Below, piece after piece: positions 31,533-41,156 of a DNA stretch of 64,000 nucleotides (positions within the stretch are counted from its first letter, which is position 1; every line of letters begins with the position of its first letter). Position numbers and translations under genes: made by a program. The notes below the pieces were generated by a model. The model did not search any database and had not been told where the DNA came from. It worked only from the letters and a program-made list of their open reading frames with translations. Source of the DNA: Plantago ovata (lineage: Eukaryota; Streptophyta; Magnoliopsida; Lamiales; Plantaginaceae); the NCBI GenBank assembly GCA_028274465.1, contig CM051457.1, positions 60,450,899-60,514,898 of the forward strand, given 5' to 3'.

Positions 31533-32855
31533 ATGGCATCGAGAAGAACCAAGAGATCAAGGGGAAAAGGGACCTCGAGTGCCCAACAAACGGCCACACC
31601 CGGCGAGTATCGCCAATCGGGGAGGGCAAGGCAATTCGAAGCGAGTTTCCATGCCCACAAGCACACGTACATTTCTGAGAGGAGCATTCGCTTCACGGCT
31701 GGTGAGAGCGAGTTGGATGGTGCCAGAGAGCTCAACAAGCTCATTACTGAGCGAGGGTGGAAGTACTATGGCGAGGTCATGCCAAATTGGGACCAAGCAG
31801 TAGTGGAGGACTTCTACATTGCCTTCACGGACTACAATGAACGGACCGGTGAGGTTCCCGTCCGCGGTGTTGGGGTCAAGTTTACTCCTTTGAGCATCAC
31901 TAGCTTCATTATGCGATTGGATAGGCCACTGGCGCGGGATCCAAACCGCCAGCCTACATCCAACGAGAGATTTGATCCCGCGGAGCTCTATGTCTACGAC
32001 CGGGAGTCTGATCATTACCCCATGGAGATACTGAATGGCATTATCGTGGAAGATTTTGAATTGCCTGATGAACCACCCCGGATTCTGCGCCACAACGATC
32101 TCTCCTTCGAGGCAAGGATGATGTTGAAGTTCGTTCAAGCCAATCTGATTCCTAGCACACATGATTCCGAGGTTCAGTCCTATTACGGAGTCTTAGTCCA
32201 TGCTCTCTTGCGTGATTTGCCTCTCACTCCTGGCATCGTCATCTTCGAGGAATTCAAGCGCCGCCGTAATGCAAACCGGAAGCTTGCCTTTGGTAACTTG
32301 ATCACGGGCATGTGCAAGGAGGCCGGAGTTCCCGACCTCGTACTGGACAAGAAGCCAAAGAAATCCATCAACATTGATACGTACAATGAGATGTTCGGGA
32401 CTTGGTGCATTCAGCAAGGAGAACCCATGCAACCAAGAGTTACGCGCCATGTGACACCTCCTCCACCTCCACCTACAGCCGGACAAGGAAGCTTCGACTT
32501 CTCGGAGTTCAACCAGATCTTGGTCGATCAGTTTGGGAACTTCCAAACCACCATGTTGGAGGCTCAGTCGACCCAGCTTACCGAGCGATTCCGGGGATTT
32601 GAGGAGCGCGAAGACAAGAGGTGGGAGGACTTCCGTGTGATGGAGGAGCAGCGTTGGGATGATTTCCAAGGGCGTGTAGATCAGCGTTGCGAAGCCGCTC
32701 GAGTAGAGGACACTAGGCGTTGGAGATCCCACCAGGAGGAGATGATGAACCGCCATGATGCCCTAACTCGCCGAATTTCGGGGTATCCTTTCTATGATCA
32801 GACCGGTGGTAGTGGGAGTGCCTTTCCTAACACCCCCTACGACCCCTACTCCTAG
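31533..32855 (+). CDS. Element D ORF2, copy 1: putative plant transposon protein domain
   Basis: 441 codons from ATG 31533. The frame is open from 31452, but a splice acceptor TTCTAG at about 31528 and a GT donor after 31047 suggest that an intron precedes this ATG. Residues 1-30 are basic (nuclear-type); 50-290 form a globular domain like the 'putative plant transposon protein' found in env position of Athila-like elements, with VEDFYIAF and VPVRGVGVKFTPLSI; then a Pro run (PPPPPP), and a long charged helix with repeated Glu/Arg/Trp (EREDKRWEDF, EEQRWDDF). No signal peptide or membrane segment is visible, so it is not an obvious envelope protein. Function unknown. It differs from copy 2 at about six residues. 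Confidence 0.8.
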   Translation: MASRRTKRSRGKGTSSAQQTATPGEYRQSGRARQFEASFHAHKHTYISERSIRFTAGESELDGARELNKLITERGWKYYGEVMPNWDQAVVEDFYIAFTDYNERTGEVPVRGVGVKFTPLSITSFIMRLDRPLARDPNRQPTSNERFDPAELYVYDRESDHYPMEILNGIIVEDFELPDEPPRILRHNDLSFEARMMLKFVQANLIPSTHDSEVQSYYGVLVHALLRDLPLTPGIVIFEEFKRRRNANRKLAFGNLITGMCKEAGVPDLVLDKKPKKSINIDTYNEMFGTWCIQQGEPMQPRVTRHVTPPPPPPTAGQGSFDFSEFNQILVDQFGNFQTTMLEAQSTQLTERFRGFEEREDKRWEDFRVMEEQRWDDFQGRVDQRCEAARVEDTRRWRSHQEEMMNRHDALTRRISGYPFYDQTGGSGSAFPNTPYDPYS

Positions 32856-34919
32856 AGACACCAGCCGACAGAGGCCACATTTATCGGTAGTATTTTTATA
32901 TTATCGTTATTTTGGCTTGTTTACTATTGTTGGTTGAAACTCTTTTCATTTCGATTTGGTTGTATGATGTTGAGACTTATGACTCTTGTACTTTTAGTTT
33001 GCTTTTGTAGTTGTGTCCTGTGTGCCTTTTGTCGTGATTCGTTTAGTCTAGTGTTTGTCTTGGTGCCTTAGGTGATTAAGATAGGAAAAAACATCGAAAA
33101 TCTGGAAACAGAGCCAAGCGAAGCGCTTGGAAGGGCCAAGCGGTCCGCTTGAATCTTCAGTAAATCAAAAAAAAATTACTGGAATTTCACGCGGAGCGCC
33201 TGAAGCCTCCCAAGCGCTCCGCTTGACAAGCGGACCGCTTGGCTCCCACCAAGCGGTCCGCCTGGACCCTGTACCCAGATTTTCCTCGTTTTTTCCATTC
33301 ATCTCACCTTTGTGCACCCGTTTTCACATGTTTCTTGAGTCTTTTCAGGTACTACTATTTTATAGGAGTTGGACACGAACCTTTATCTCAGGGAAGTGTA
33401 CTTTCAATCCAATTTTTCCTTTTCATTCAACTTTTCTTTGCTCGAGGACGAGCAAAAGTTTAGGTTTGGGGAGGGGGTATTGGATTTTCAGTACTATATG
33501 CTTGTGTGGTTCGTACATGCCTGATTTTACTCAAGTTCATGTGATTTTTCGTGTTTTTTTTTCAAATTTTTGCATGCATATCATCCATAGATTAGTTGTT
33601 GCACGTTGTTGTGTGGAGTCTATTGCCAAGTTTTTTCGAACTTTTCTATTGTGTAGACTAAGTGCTTATCACCATTATCATATGTTGCATCACTTTGCAA
33701 GTAGTTTGAGGCTTGTCTCGCTTGGTTTGTCACATTCACTTGTGCACTAGTTAAGCTTAGTAGTCTCGACATCACCTCGAGTGGTGTTTCTTCTACTGCG
33801 GTTCACGATTGCCATATAAATGATGCATGTTAGAATCTATGGTTGTAACCCGTGTAATTATGTATGTAAGAGGCGACAAGTTCTTCACCTCGATTAGAGA
33901 TTGCCAAATGCCTAGGAAGGAGGTAGTGTGAGGTGTGCGATTCCTTGTATTAAACCTATTCTATCGAATAGGTTTGGGGAGGGGGTTGCTTCGTTATACT
34001 TGTCTTTCGTCTTTGAGTCGTTGTAAAGTTTTATTTTTCTTTTTCTTTTGTTTTGTGTCCCAACCTATTCTCTCGAATAGGTTTGGGGAGGTGTCTTTGT
34101 AAAAGAGTCTTTCCTTTTTCTTTTTCGTCTTTGTGCTCAAACCTATTCTTTCGAATAGGTTAGGGGAGGTGTTTTTGACACTTAGTACTGCTGCTTGCCC
34201 CTATATAAAAAAAAAGAAAGAGAAAAAGAAAAGAAGAAGAAAAGAAAAAGAAATATAAAAAAAAAGAGAAAAGAAAAAAAAAAAAAAAAGAAGGGGAAAT
34301 AAAGAATAAGACCCAAAAAGCAAAAGAAGGGTCGTTGCAAGCCAAGAAAGCAGTCTAGTAAAGTGTCAAGTGTCATGTAAATATTTGTCCTTGTGAAGTA
34401 TCGAGTTGTAAATTCTATCTTTCATTTCGTGTCGCCTTTGTCCAAGGCCTGTTCTTGACCACCCTCGTCTTGCTATTCAAGAAGTGGTTGAAAGAGGCTC
34501 ATTCTTGAGAGTCTGGGTAAAATAGGGGAGTGTTATCTTTCTGAGGGAACCCTCCTTCGTTTGATGAGAGCCAGTATTGGATTTCCCTCTCTTGAGGAAA
34601 AGTCTCGCTTGGTGAACAGTAGTAAGCCCTCGGTTTCATAGGCACGGGGCAATTGTAGTATGAGAACATGCATCATTGTGTCGTCACTGACCAGGTCCAG
34701 GTAGAAGATGTTACGAGAGACTCCTTTGTTTAACCAAGTGCACATGAGAATGTGTATATTCGCAATCGAGGCATTCTTCAACCTACTTGCATGTCATGCT
34801 CATTTAGTTTTGTTCATAAGCATTTGGTAGATTCAATAGATTAGTTCACTTTACTTGGCATGAGACTCCTTTTGTGTTGCATTTAGGATAGTTTGTTGCT
34901 TGAGGACAAGCAAATGTTT
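32856..34919 (+). other. Element D 3' non-coding block, copy 1
   Basis: No gene. In order: palindrome cluster (about 33113-33272), a conserved block, three hairpins with arms AACCTATT and AATAGGTT at 33953-33974, 34062-34083 and 34140-34161, each followed by a TTGGGGAGG-like stretch, a purine tract (34205-34300), and a second conserved block (about 34440-34740) shared with B and C. Confidence 0.8.
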
Positions 34920-34932
34920 GGTTTGGGGAGTT
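34920..34932 (+). other. Element D polypurine tract, copy 1
   Basis: GGTTTGGGGAGTT abutting LTR2. Identical to the tract in B and C. Confidence 0.85.
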
Positions 34933-36335
34933 TGATGAACGTATTTTTGACGCGTTCATCTTGTCTTTTTTACCTTCTTTTGCTATCTTTTAGCCTTGTT
35001 TTTTGGTTAGTTTTTTAGAATAGTGTCACGTTTATTGTTTTCTGCATTTTCAGGCACTTAGGTACGAAACGACATTTTTGGAGCTAAAAACGAGCCTTTT
35101 TGATGGAAAAGATGGCCCCGTTGAAGTTCCCCAATCTCCGTGGCTTGTTCGTGAGTGTCTGAGCCTCAATAAGCATTGAGAAGGATGAGTCCAAGGCACC
35201 CGAGGGCCGTACGAGGGCAAAAAGATTGAGTTGGAAGACAAAAATCTGCCCAGGAGCCAAGCTAAGCGCCTGGAATAGTGAAGCGCTCCGCTTCATTTTC
35301 CAGGAGCTTTGGCACAGCAGCCAAGCGAAGCGCTTGGAGGGCCCAAGCGCTTCGCTTGCCAAGCGCTCCGCTTGGCCTCTCCAGGCGGTCCGCTTGGCAG
35401 CGGTTACGTTTTCGGATTTTCCTTCTTAGATCTGATTTGCAGTTACTTTTTCCATACTTTTGAACATTGGCTTCGTTTTGGAGAGCTCCTTAGCCCCAAA
35501 ACTCAGAGAAAACTCAGATTACATTGTATTTTAGATTCGATTAAAGGTTTTGGCATAGGATTGCATCCATTGTTTCATCTACGGAGAGGTTTTCCTCAAT
35601 ACCCACCGATTAGTGACAGCTTGGTGGTAACATTGTATCATTATCTCTTGTCTAGTATTTAGATTTGATGTATTCCATTTACAATTCATATGATTTGATG
35701 TCTATGTTGATGAATATGAGTAGCTAAATCCTTTGTGTTGGTGGTATAATGTAGAATATGCATGCTATGGGTTATGTTTATGCTTACATGAGATTGTGAT
35801 TCAATCTTGCTGCAAATTCCTTCATATGATTCTTGGTTGCCTATAAAATATATTCGAATTGAGTATAGTGACAAACTCTTGGTCAATGAAAGCTATAGGA
35901 TTGTATGTTAGAGATTTGCAGCATGCTAGATAAATGGTGTTAGTGACAAGCACCTCTAAAGTATTGATAGTGGTCTTTTATGACGTGTGTCTTGAAAGTT
36001 ACCTAGACGAGTTGCTTAGCAGACTTGATCGAAGGTTTTACGCACTGAACTTGTGAGCATATTCGTAACCCATGCATGTGTATTTGATTTCTACCACAAA
36101 CCGTTTCCAAACTTGATTACAACAATCTGATTTCTCGTTGCTTTGTTCTAAGAAAGCAATTCTTTAAACACTGGAACTCGTTGTCTGAAATAACTAGCAA
36201 AAACCATAAACAAAGCCACGTTAGGTCCCGAGAGAACGACACTCGGGGACAACTTGCCATTGCACTCTAGTTTATGTAGTGATAAGTGTTCTTTGGCTTT
36301 TAAACATATTTAATTGGTGAAAAACGACATCATCA
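34933..36335 (+). repeat. Element D LTR2 (middle, 1403 bp, chimeric)
   Basis: Up to about 36030 its informative sites agree with LTR3 against LTR1; after about 36094 five sites agree with LTR1 against LTR3 and one disagrees. It serves as 3' LTR of unit 1 and 5' LTR of unit 2. Palindrome cluster at about 35250-35400. Confidence 0.9.
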
Positions 36336-36338
36336 ATT

Positions 36339-36356
36339 TGGCGTCGTTGCCGGGGA
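36339..36356 (+). other. Element D primer binding site, copy 2
   Basis: TGGCGTCGTTGCCGGGGA, identical to copy 1. Confidence 0.8.
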
Positions 36357-36479
36357 CTTAACTCCTTTGGTTGGTGATTTTGTTTTGGTTTTTTCAGCCA
36401 ACATCTCTTCTTTGCCTTATTTCTGTCTTTAGTTTCTTTTTGACTTGGAAACTCACTACTCTTCATTTCAGGTGAGTGC

Positions 36480-38027
36480 ATGCCTAGAACCCGAACGGGT
36501 GGACCTATTATTGAACGTTTTGTAGACGAGATCGATCGTTTGTTTCAAAGGAGAAGGAGGAATTTGAATCTCGAGTTTGAAGAAGTAGCATCTAGAGCTT
36601 CCACTTCTGGTATTCGGGAAGAGTCTTCTTCTTATCTTTTGGAGACAATTCTTGAATCTGTTAACTTGGAAGGTGAAATGGCGGAGCGGCCTATACGTAA
36701 ACTTACTAAGCACACGGTTGGGGCTAGAGGACCAGCAATTGTCCTCAATGATGCCACAAGGAACTTGGATATCAAGAATCACATGTTCCAACAACTTCCC
36801 AAATTCTATGGGATGGCTAATGAGGACGTGATTGGGTACTTGAATAAGCTCGAGAATTTTGTTCTCCATCTTGGGCGACCAGGAGCTGGTGTTACGGATG
36901 ATGATCTCCGTTTGAAGGTCTTTTCTATGGGGCTAGGTGATCGTGCAAAGGCTTGGCTTAATACTTTGGAGGCAGGGTCCTTGACAACATGGGATCTTTG
37001 TTTTGATAAGTTCATGGAGCGTTACTACCCGGCTTCCAAGACGATGGCTATGAAGAGCCAAATTAGCTCCTTCGAGCAGAGGTATGATGAGGCTTTCCAC
37101 GAGGCCTATGATCGATTCATGGGGTTGCACCATCGATGCCCACATCACGGGTATGATAAAGGTCAACTTCTCCAATTTTTTTACAATGGTTTACATCCCG
37201 AGATTCAATCTCAAGTGGATAGTATTTGTGGAGGTAGTATGGGGGAGTTGCTTCCTTCTCAAGCTCAAGTGAAGCTGGACATGATGTACCGGAATTCCCA
37301 AAACCGGAATGTGAGGGCTCGTGTGCTCCAAAAGGAGCAAAGAGGTGAGGCCAAGGTAGTGGTAGAACAAGATGCCTTCGATGGGTTCGCCCATGAAGTG
37401 AAGCAAGCTTTGAGGCAAAGCGTTCCTTCTCCTTCTATGGAAGTTTGTGGTGTGCGCAAGAACTATGGGCACCCGGCCTATTTATGTCGTTCTGAATTTG
37501 CTAGAGAGCAATATATCACGAACGATGTCCGTCAAGAAGTGTATGCTGTTGAGGGAGAGAAAGTAGTTGGAGATGTGAACTACGGGCAAGGATATGGCAA
37601 TACGAGGCCACAAAACCGTGGGCCCCGAGGTGGGTACCAGAATCAAGGCAACCGTGGTTATCTTCATAACCCGGATCAATATGCCTATGGGCGTAATCAA
37701 GATAGAAGTCGTCTCAGCTATGGGAACAATTGGTATGAAGGAGAACCGCCTTCTAATCCTACACCTCCACCTCAACTTGCTAGTTCGGGACCACAAGGTG
37801 GAGGGGTGCTTCCTTCACCTCTTGTCTCTTCTCTCAACGATCTTGTGTTGAAGACGAATAAGTTTATGGAGCATTACTATCGTAATGAAACTACTAACAA
37901 TCAGCGGTTTGAGAAGCTTGAGGCTAGTAGTAGCAACCTCCATAAGAAGTTGCAAGAGTTGATAGATCGGGGGCTAGTAGAGAGCAAGGGAAGTTTCTCG
38001 GGAACACGGAGAAGGCAATGGCCATAA
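36480..38027 (+). CDS. Element D gag, copy 2 (515 residues, open)
   Basis: A full-length open gag: basic N-terminus, capsid domain (DRAKAWLNTLEAGS to FFYNGL, about residues 155-260), zinc knuckle region at about residue 325, Gly/Asn/Arg-rich linker, Pro-rich stretch and coiled coil to the end. The second knuckle cysteine is changed to Arg (CGVRKNYGHPAYLC), which should weaken zinc binding and RNA packaging. The longest undisturbed structural protein in the window. Ends at TAA 38025-38027, where the protease would continue in another frame. Confidence 0.88.
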   Translation: MPRTRTGGPIIERFVDEIDRLFQRRRRNLNLEFEEVASRASTSGIREESSSYLLETILESVNLEGEMAERPIRKLTKHTVGARGPAIVLNDATRNLDIKNHMFQQLPKFYGMANEDVIGYLNKLENFVLHLGRPGAGVTDDDLRLKVFSMGLGDRAKAWLNTLEAGSLTTWDLCFDKFMERYYPASKTMAMKSQISSFEQRYDEAFHEAYDRFMGLHHRCPHHGYDKGQLLQFFYNGLHPEIQSQVDSICGGSMGELLPSQAQVKLDMMYRNSQNRNVRARVLQKEQRGEAKVVVEQDAFDGFAHEVKQALRQSVPSPSMEVCGVRKNYGHPAYLCRSEFAREQYITNDVRQEVYAVEGEKVVGDVNYGQGYGNTRPQNRGPRGGYQNQGNRGYLHNPDQYAYGRNQDRSRLSYGNNWYEGEPPSNPTPPPQLASSGPQGGGVLPSPLVSSLNDLVLKTNKFMEHYYRNETTNNQRFEKLEASSSNLHKKLQELIDRGLVESKGSFSGTRRRQWP

Positions 38028-38042
38028 CCGTGGTGACTGATT

Positions 38043-38786
38043 TTGCCCGTGGAGATCACGGTTGTGAGAGACAATGCACGAGTTGAGGTGCCAAGTTGCA
38101 AGATAACTGAAACTTGCAAGGTGAATGAGGAGGTCGAGACTCCTAAGGTGTTTATGGAAGAGGAAGTTGTCGCACAATCTGATGCGATAGTTGAAGAGGT
38201 GAAAGAAAACTCATCGTCTGAGGATGAGATGGTGGATATGGTGGAAGTGCCCATCCAAGAGAGCTTCGATGTTGAAATCGGCTTGGGGAAGAAGGACGGA
38301 ATAGTGGCAACTCTAGATACGGGAGCGGGTGTGAATGTTATACCCTTGAACGTGTATGAAGAGTCGGGTTTGTCTGGCTTGAGACCTATGAAATGCATGG
38401 TACAATTAGCGGATGGGTCCATGAAAAAGCCGTTGGGTGTGATTGAGAACTTGGCGGTGAGGGTTGCCGGTGTAGAGGTGAAGACTAATTTCATCGTTAT
38501 GCCTACATCCTCTACTAAGCTCAAAGATGTGGTTCTCTTGGATAGAGCCTTCATCAACAAAGTGCATATGGTCATAGACATGTATCGCCGAACATGTCAC
38601 TTTGAGGTAAATGGAAAGCAACACACGTTGCGAGCCATTGTTGATTCATGTGTTTATGTTGATACTAACGAACTTGTAGGATTTTTGGGTCCACTCTATG
38701 TTCGTCAAGATGTGCAGGGAATTGATGCTTTGAGAGGCAATTGGAGGGGGAAGTCTAGTACCCGAGGCGAAATCAATTCCGCATGA
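38043..38786 (+). pseudogene. Element D aspartic protease, copy 2 (5' frameshift, early stop)
   Basis: Same as copy 1 but with one extra T near 38041 that disrupts the start, and a TGA that ends it earlier (SACVV... in copy 1 is lost). The LDTGAGVN active site is intact at about residue 80. No start codon in good context remains. Confidence 0.75.
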
Positions 38787-38828
38787 GTTGTGAAGAGTCG
38801 AGCCAACGACTTTTAAACGAAGGCGCTT

Positions 38829-38846
38829 CTTGGGAGGCAACCCGAG
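38829..38846 (+). promoter_or_regulatory. GGGAGGCAACCC hairpin after gag-pro (element D copy 2)
   Basis: CTTGGG-AGGCAA-CCCGAG: as copy 1 but with a T-G wobble at the third pair. Loop unchanged. Confidence 0.6.
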
Positions 38847-38959
38847 GTTGTAGGTACTTGCATATAGATTAGGAGCACGTTTAAATTTTGTTTCGTTGTT
38901 TAGACAAGGTTTTGTGGGTGAAAATTTAGCAAAAGTCGAAAAAAATGGATTTGGGAGCT

Positions 38960-39165
38960 CCAGGTCCCAAGCGAACCGCTTGGCAAGCCTAAGCGGTCCG
39001 CTTGGATTTCCAGTAAGAATGAATTCCAGTAAGAATTTCGTTCTTACTGGAAATCCAAGCGGAGCGCTTGGCAGGTCCCAAGCGGACCGCTTGCCAAGCG
39101 CTTCGCTTGGGACGGCCCAAGCGCTTCGCTTGGCTTTCCTTAAGAAAGCCAAGCGGAGCACTTGT
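38960..39165 (+). repeat. Palindrome cluster upstream of ORF2 (element D copy 2)
   Basis: As copy 1, with an additional 18-bp partial duplication of the CCAGTAAGAAT arm at about 39009-39037, so the long central inverted repeat is slightly asymmetric. Confidence 0.85.
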
Positions 39166-39833
39166 GCATCAAAGCTCCCCACTTCGTTTTTTTTCCTCCA
39201 TTGCCGATTTAACACCCCAAAAATCTCAATCTCTCTCAATTCTCCACCAATTCTTGCAATCTTGTGCATTTTACAAAGCCCATCACCCCCTCTATCATCT
39301 AAACCGATCAAATTTCACGTTTAAAGCATCCATAACAAGGAATCAAAGGTACCTCTCATGAACCCTAACTTTCTTGAATTTGGGATTTTATCTTAATTAG
39401 CTTCAATTGTGTTATGCATTGGTGAATTAGAGTTTGATGATGATTGTTGAGCATGTTTCTTACTAGATGTGATGTCTAAATTCGAATTTTGCTCCTCTTG
39501 ATTTATGATGAATTCTATTGCTCGAATTTTTGCTATATAATTGTTTGATGATTGTTAGCCTTGAATTTGAGTTATGTTATGATTATGGTGATCTTGTGAT
39601 TGCATGAGAATGTGTTGGATTGGTTGGGTAATTCAATTGGAGAGTTTGTTTGCTTGGTTTAGATTCGTATGGATTTATCGTAACGAAGTGTTAAAGCTTC
39701 TCGATTTCTTCATATGAACTTTAGCAAGCCCTCAAACTCACCATGAGATTGCTTGAGTGAATATTGGAGTCTAGGAGTCAAGTCTAATTCTCATTGTCTC
39801 TTGAAGTTATCTAATAAGATTATTCTAGGTACA

Positions 39834-41156
39834 ATGGCATCGAGAAGAACCAAGAGATCAAGGGGAAAAGGGACCTCGAGTGCCCAACAAACGGCCACAC
39901 CCGGCGAGTATCGCCAATCGGGGAGGGCAAGGCAATTCGAAGCGAGTTTCCATGCCCACAAGCACACGTACATTTCTGAGAGGAGCATTCGCTTCACGGC
40001 TGGTGAGAGCGAGTTGGATGGTGCCAGAGAGCTCAACAAGCTCATTACTGAGCGAGGGTGGAAGTACTATGGCGAGGTCATGCCAAATTGGGACCAAGCA
40101 GTAGTGGAGGACTTCTACATTGCCTTCACGGACTACAATGAACGGACCGGTGAGGTTCCCGTCCGCGGTGTTGGGGTCAAGTTTACTCCTTTGAGCATCA
40201 CTAGCTTCATTATGCGATTGGATAGGCCACTGGCGCGGGATCCAAACCGCCAGCCTACATCCAACGAGAGATTTGTTCCCGCGGAGCTCTATGTCTACGA
40301 CCGGGAGTCTGATCATTACCCCATGGAGATACTGAATGGCATTATCGTGGAAGATTTTGAATTGCCTGATGAACCACCCCGGATTCTGCGCCACAACGAT
40401 CTCTCCTTCGAGGCAAGGATGATGTTGAAGTTCGTTCAAGCCAATCTGATTCCTAGCACACATGATTCCGAGGTTCAGTCCTATTACGGAGTCTTAGTCC
40501 ATGCTCTCTTGCGTGATTTGCCTCTCACTCCTGGCATCGTCATCTTCGAGGAATTCAAGCGCCGCCGTAATGCAAACCGGAAGCTTGCCTTTGGTAACTT
40601 GATCACGGGCATGTGCAAGGAGGCCGGAGTTCCCGACCTCGTACTGGACAAGAAGCCAAAGAAATCCATCAACATTGATACGTACAATGAGATGTTCGGG
40701 ACTTGGTGCATTCAGCAAGGAGAACCCATGAAACCAGGAGTTACGCGCCATGTGACACCTCCTCCACCTCCACCTACAGCCGGACAAGGAAGCTTCGACT
40801 TCTCGGAGTTCAACCAGATCTTGGTCGATCAGTTTGGGAACTTCCAAACCACCATGTTGGAGGCTCAATCGACCCAGCTTACCGAGCGATTCCGGGGATT
40901 TGAGGAGCGCGAAGACAAGAGTTGGGAGGACTTCCGTGTGATGGAGGAGCAGCGTTGGGATGATTTCCAAGGGCGTGTAGATCAGCGTTGCGAAGCCGCT
41001 CGAGTAGAGGACACTAGGCGTTGGAGAGCCCACCAGGAGGAGATGATGAACCGCCATGATGCCCTAACTCGCCGAATTCCGGGGTATCCTTTCTATGATC
41101 AGACCGGTGGTAGTGGGAGTGCCTTTCCTAACACCCCCTACGACCCCTACTCCTAG
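39834..41156 (+). CDS. Element D ORF2, copy 2: putative plant transposon protein domain
   Basis: 441 codons from ATG 39834 with the same upstream splice signals and layout as copy 1. Only about six substitutions separate the two proteins (for example Asp to Val in the globular domain, and Arg to Ser, Ser to Ala and Ser to Pro in the C-terminal charged helix region), and neither has a stop or frameshift, in contrast to the gag and protease genes beside them. Function unknown. Confidence 0.8.
   Translation: MASRRTKRSRGKGTSSAQQTATPGEYRQSGRARQFEASFHAHKHTYISERSIRFTAGESELDGARELNKLITERGWKYYGEVMPNWDQAVVEDFYIAFTDYNERTGEVPVRGVGVKFTPLSITSFIMRLDRPLARDPNRQPTSNERFVPAELYVYDRESDHYPMEILNGIIVEDFELPDEPPRILRHNDLSFEARMMLKFVQANLIPSTHDSEVQSYYGVLVHALLRDLPLTPGIVIFEEFKRRRNANRKLAFGNLITGMCKEAGVPDLVLDKKPKKSINIDTYNEMFGTWCIQQGEPMKPGVTRHVTPPPPPPTAGQGSFDFSEFNQILVDQFGNFQTTMLEAQSTQLTERFRGFEEREDKSWEDFRVMEEQRWDDFQGRVDQRCEAARVEDTRRWRAHQEEMMNRHDALTRRIPGYPFYDQTGGSGSAFPNTPYDPYS

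Noticed and set aside
31490-32756. Long open frames antisense to ORF2 of element D (up to 201 codons), repeated at 39791-41057
   Set aside because: They mirror the codon structure of ORF2, have no domains, and their preservation follows from ORF2 being intact.
31533-32855. Envelope gene in element D
   Set aside because: Right position for Athila env-like ORFs, but no signal peptide, transmembrane segment or cysteine pattern is visible; it matches a plant transposon protein domain better.
37901-38581. 226-codon minus-strand frame opposite the protease of element D (also 29639-30295)
   Set aside because: Ser/Thr-rich shadow of the Val/Glu-rich protease region, with no independent signals.
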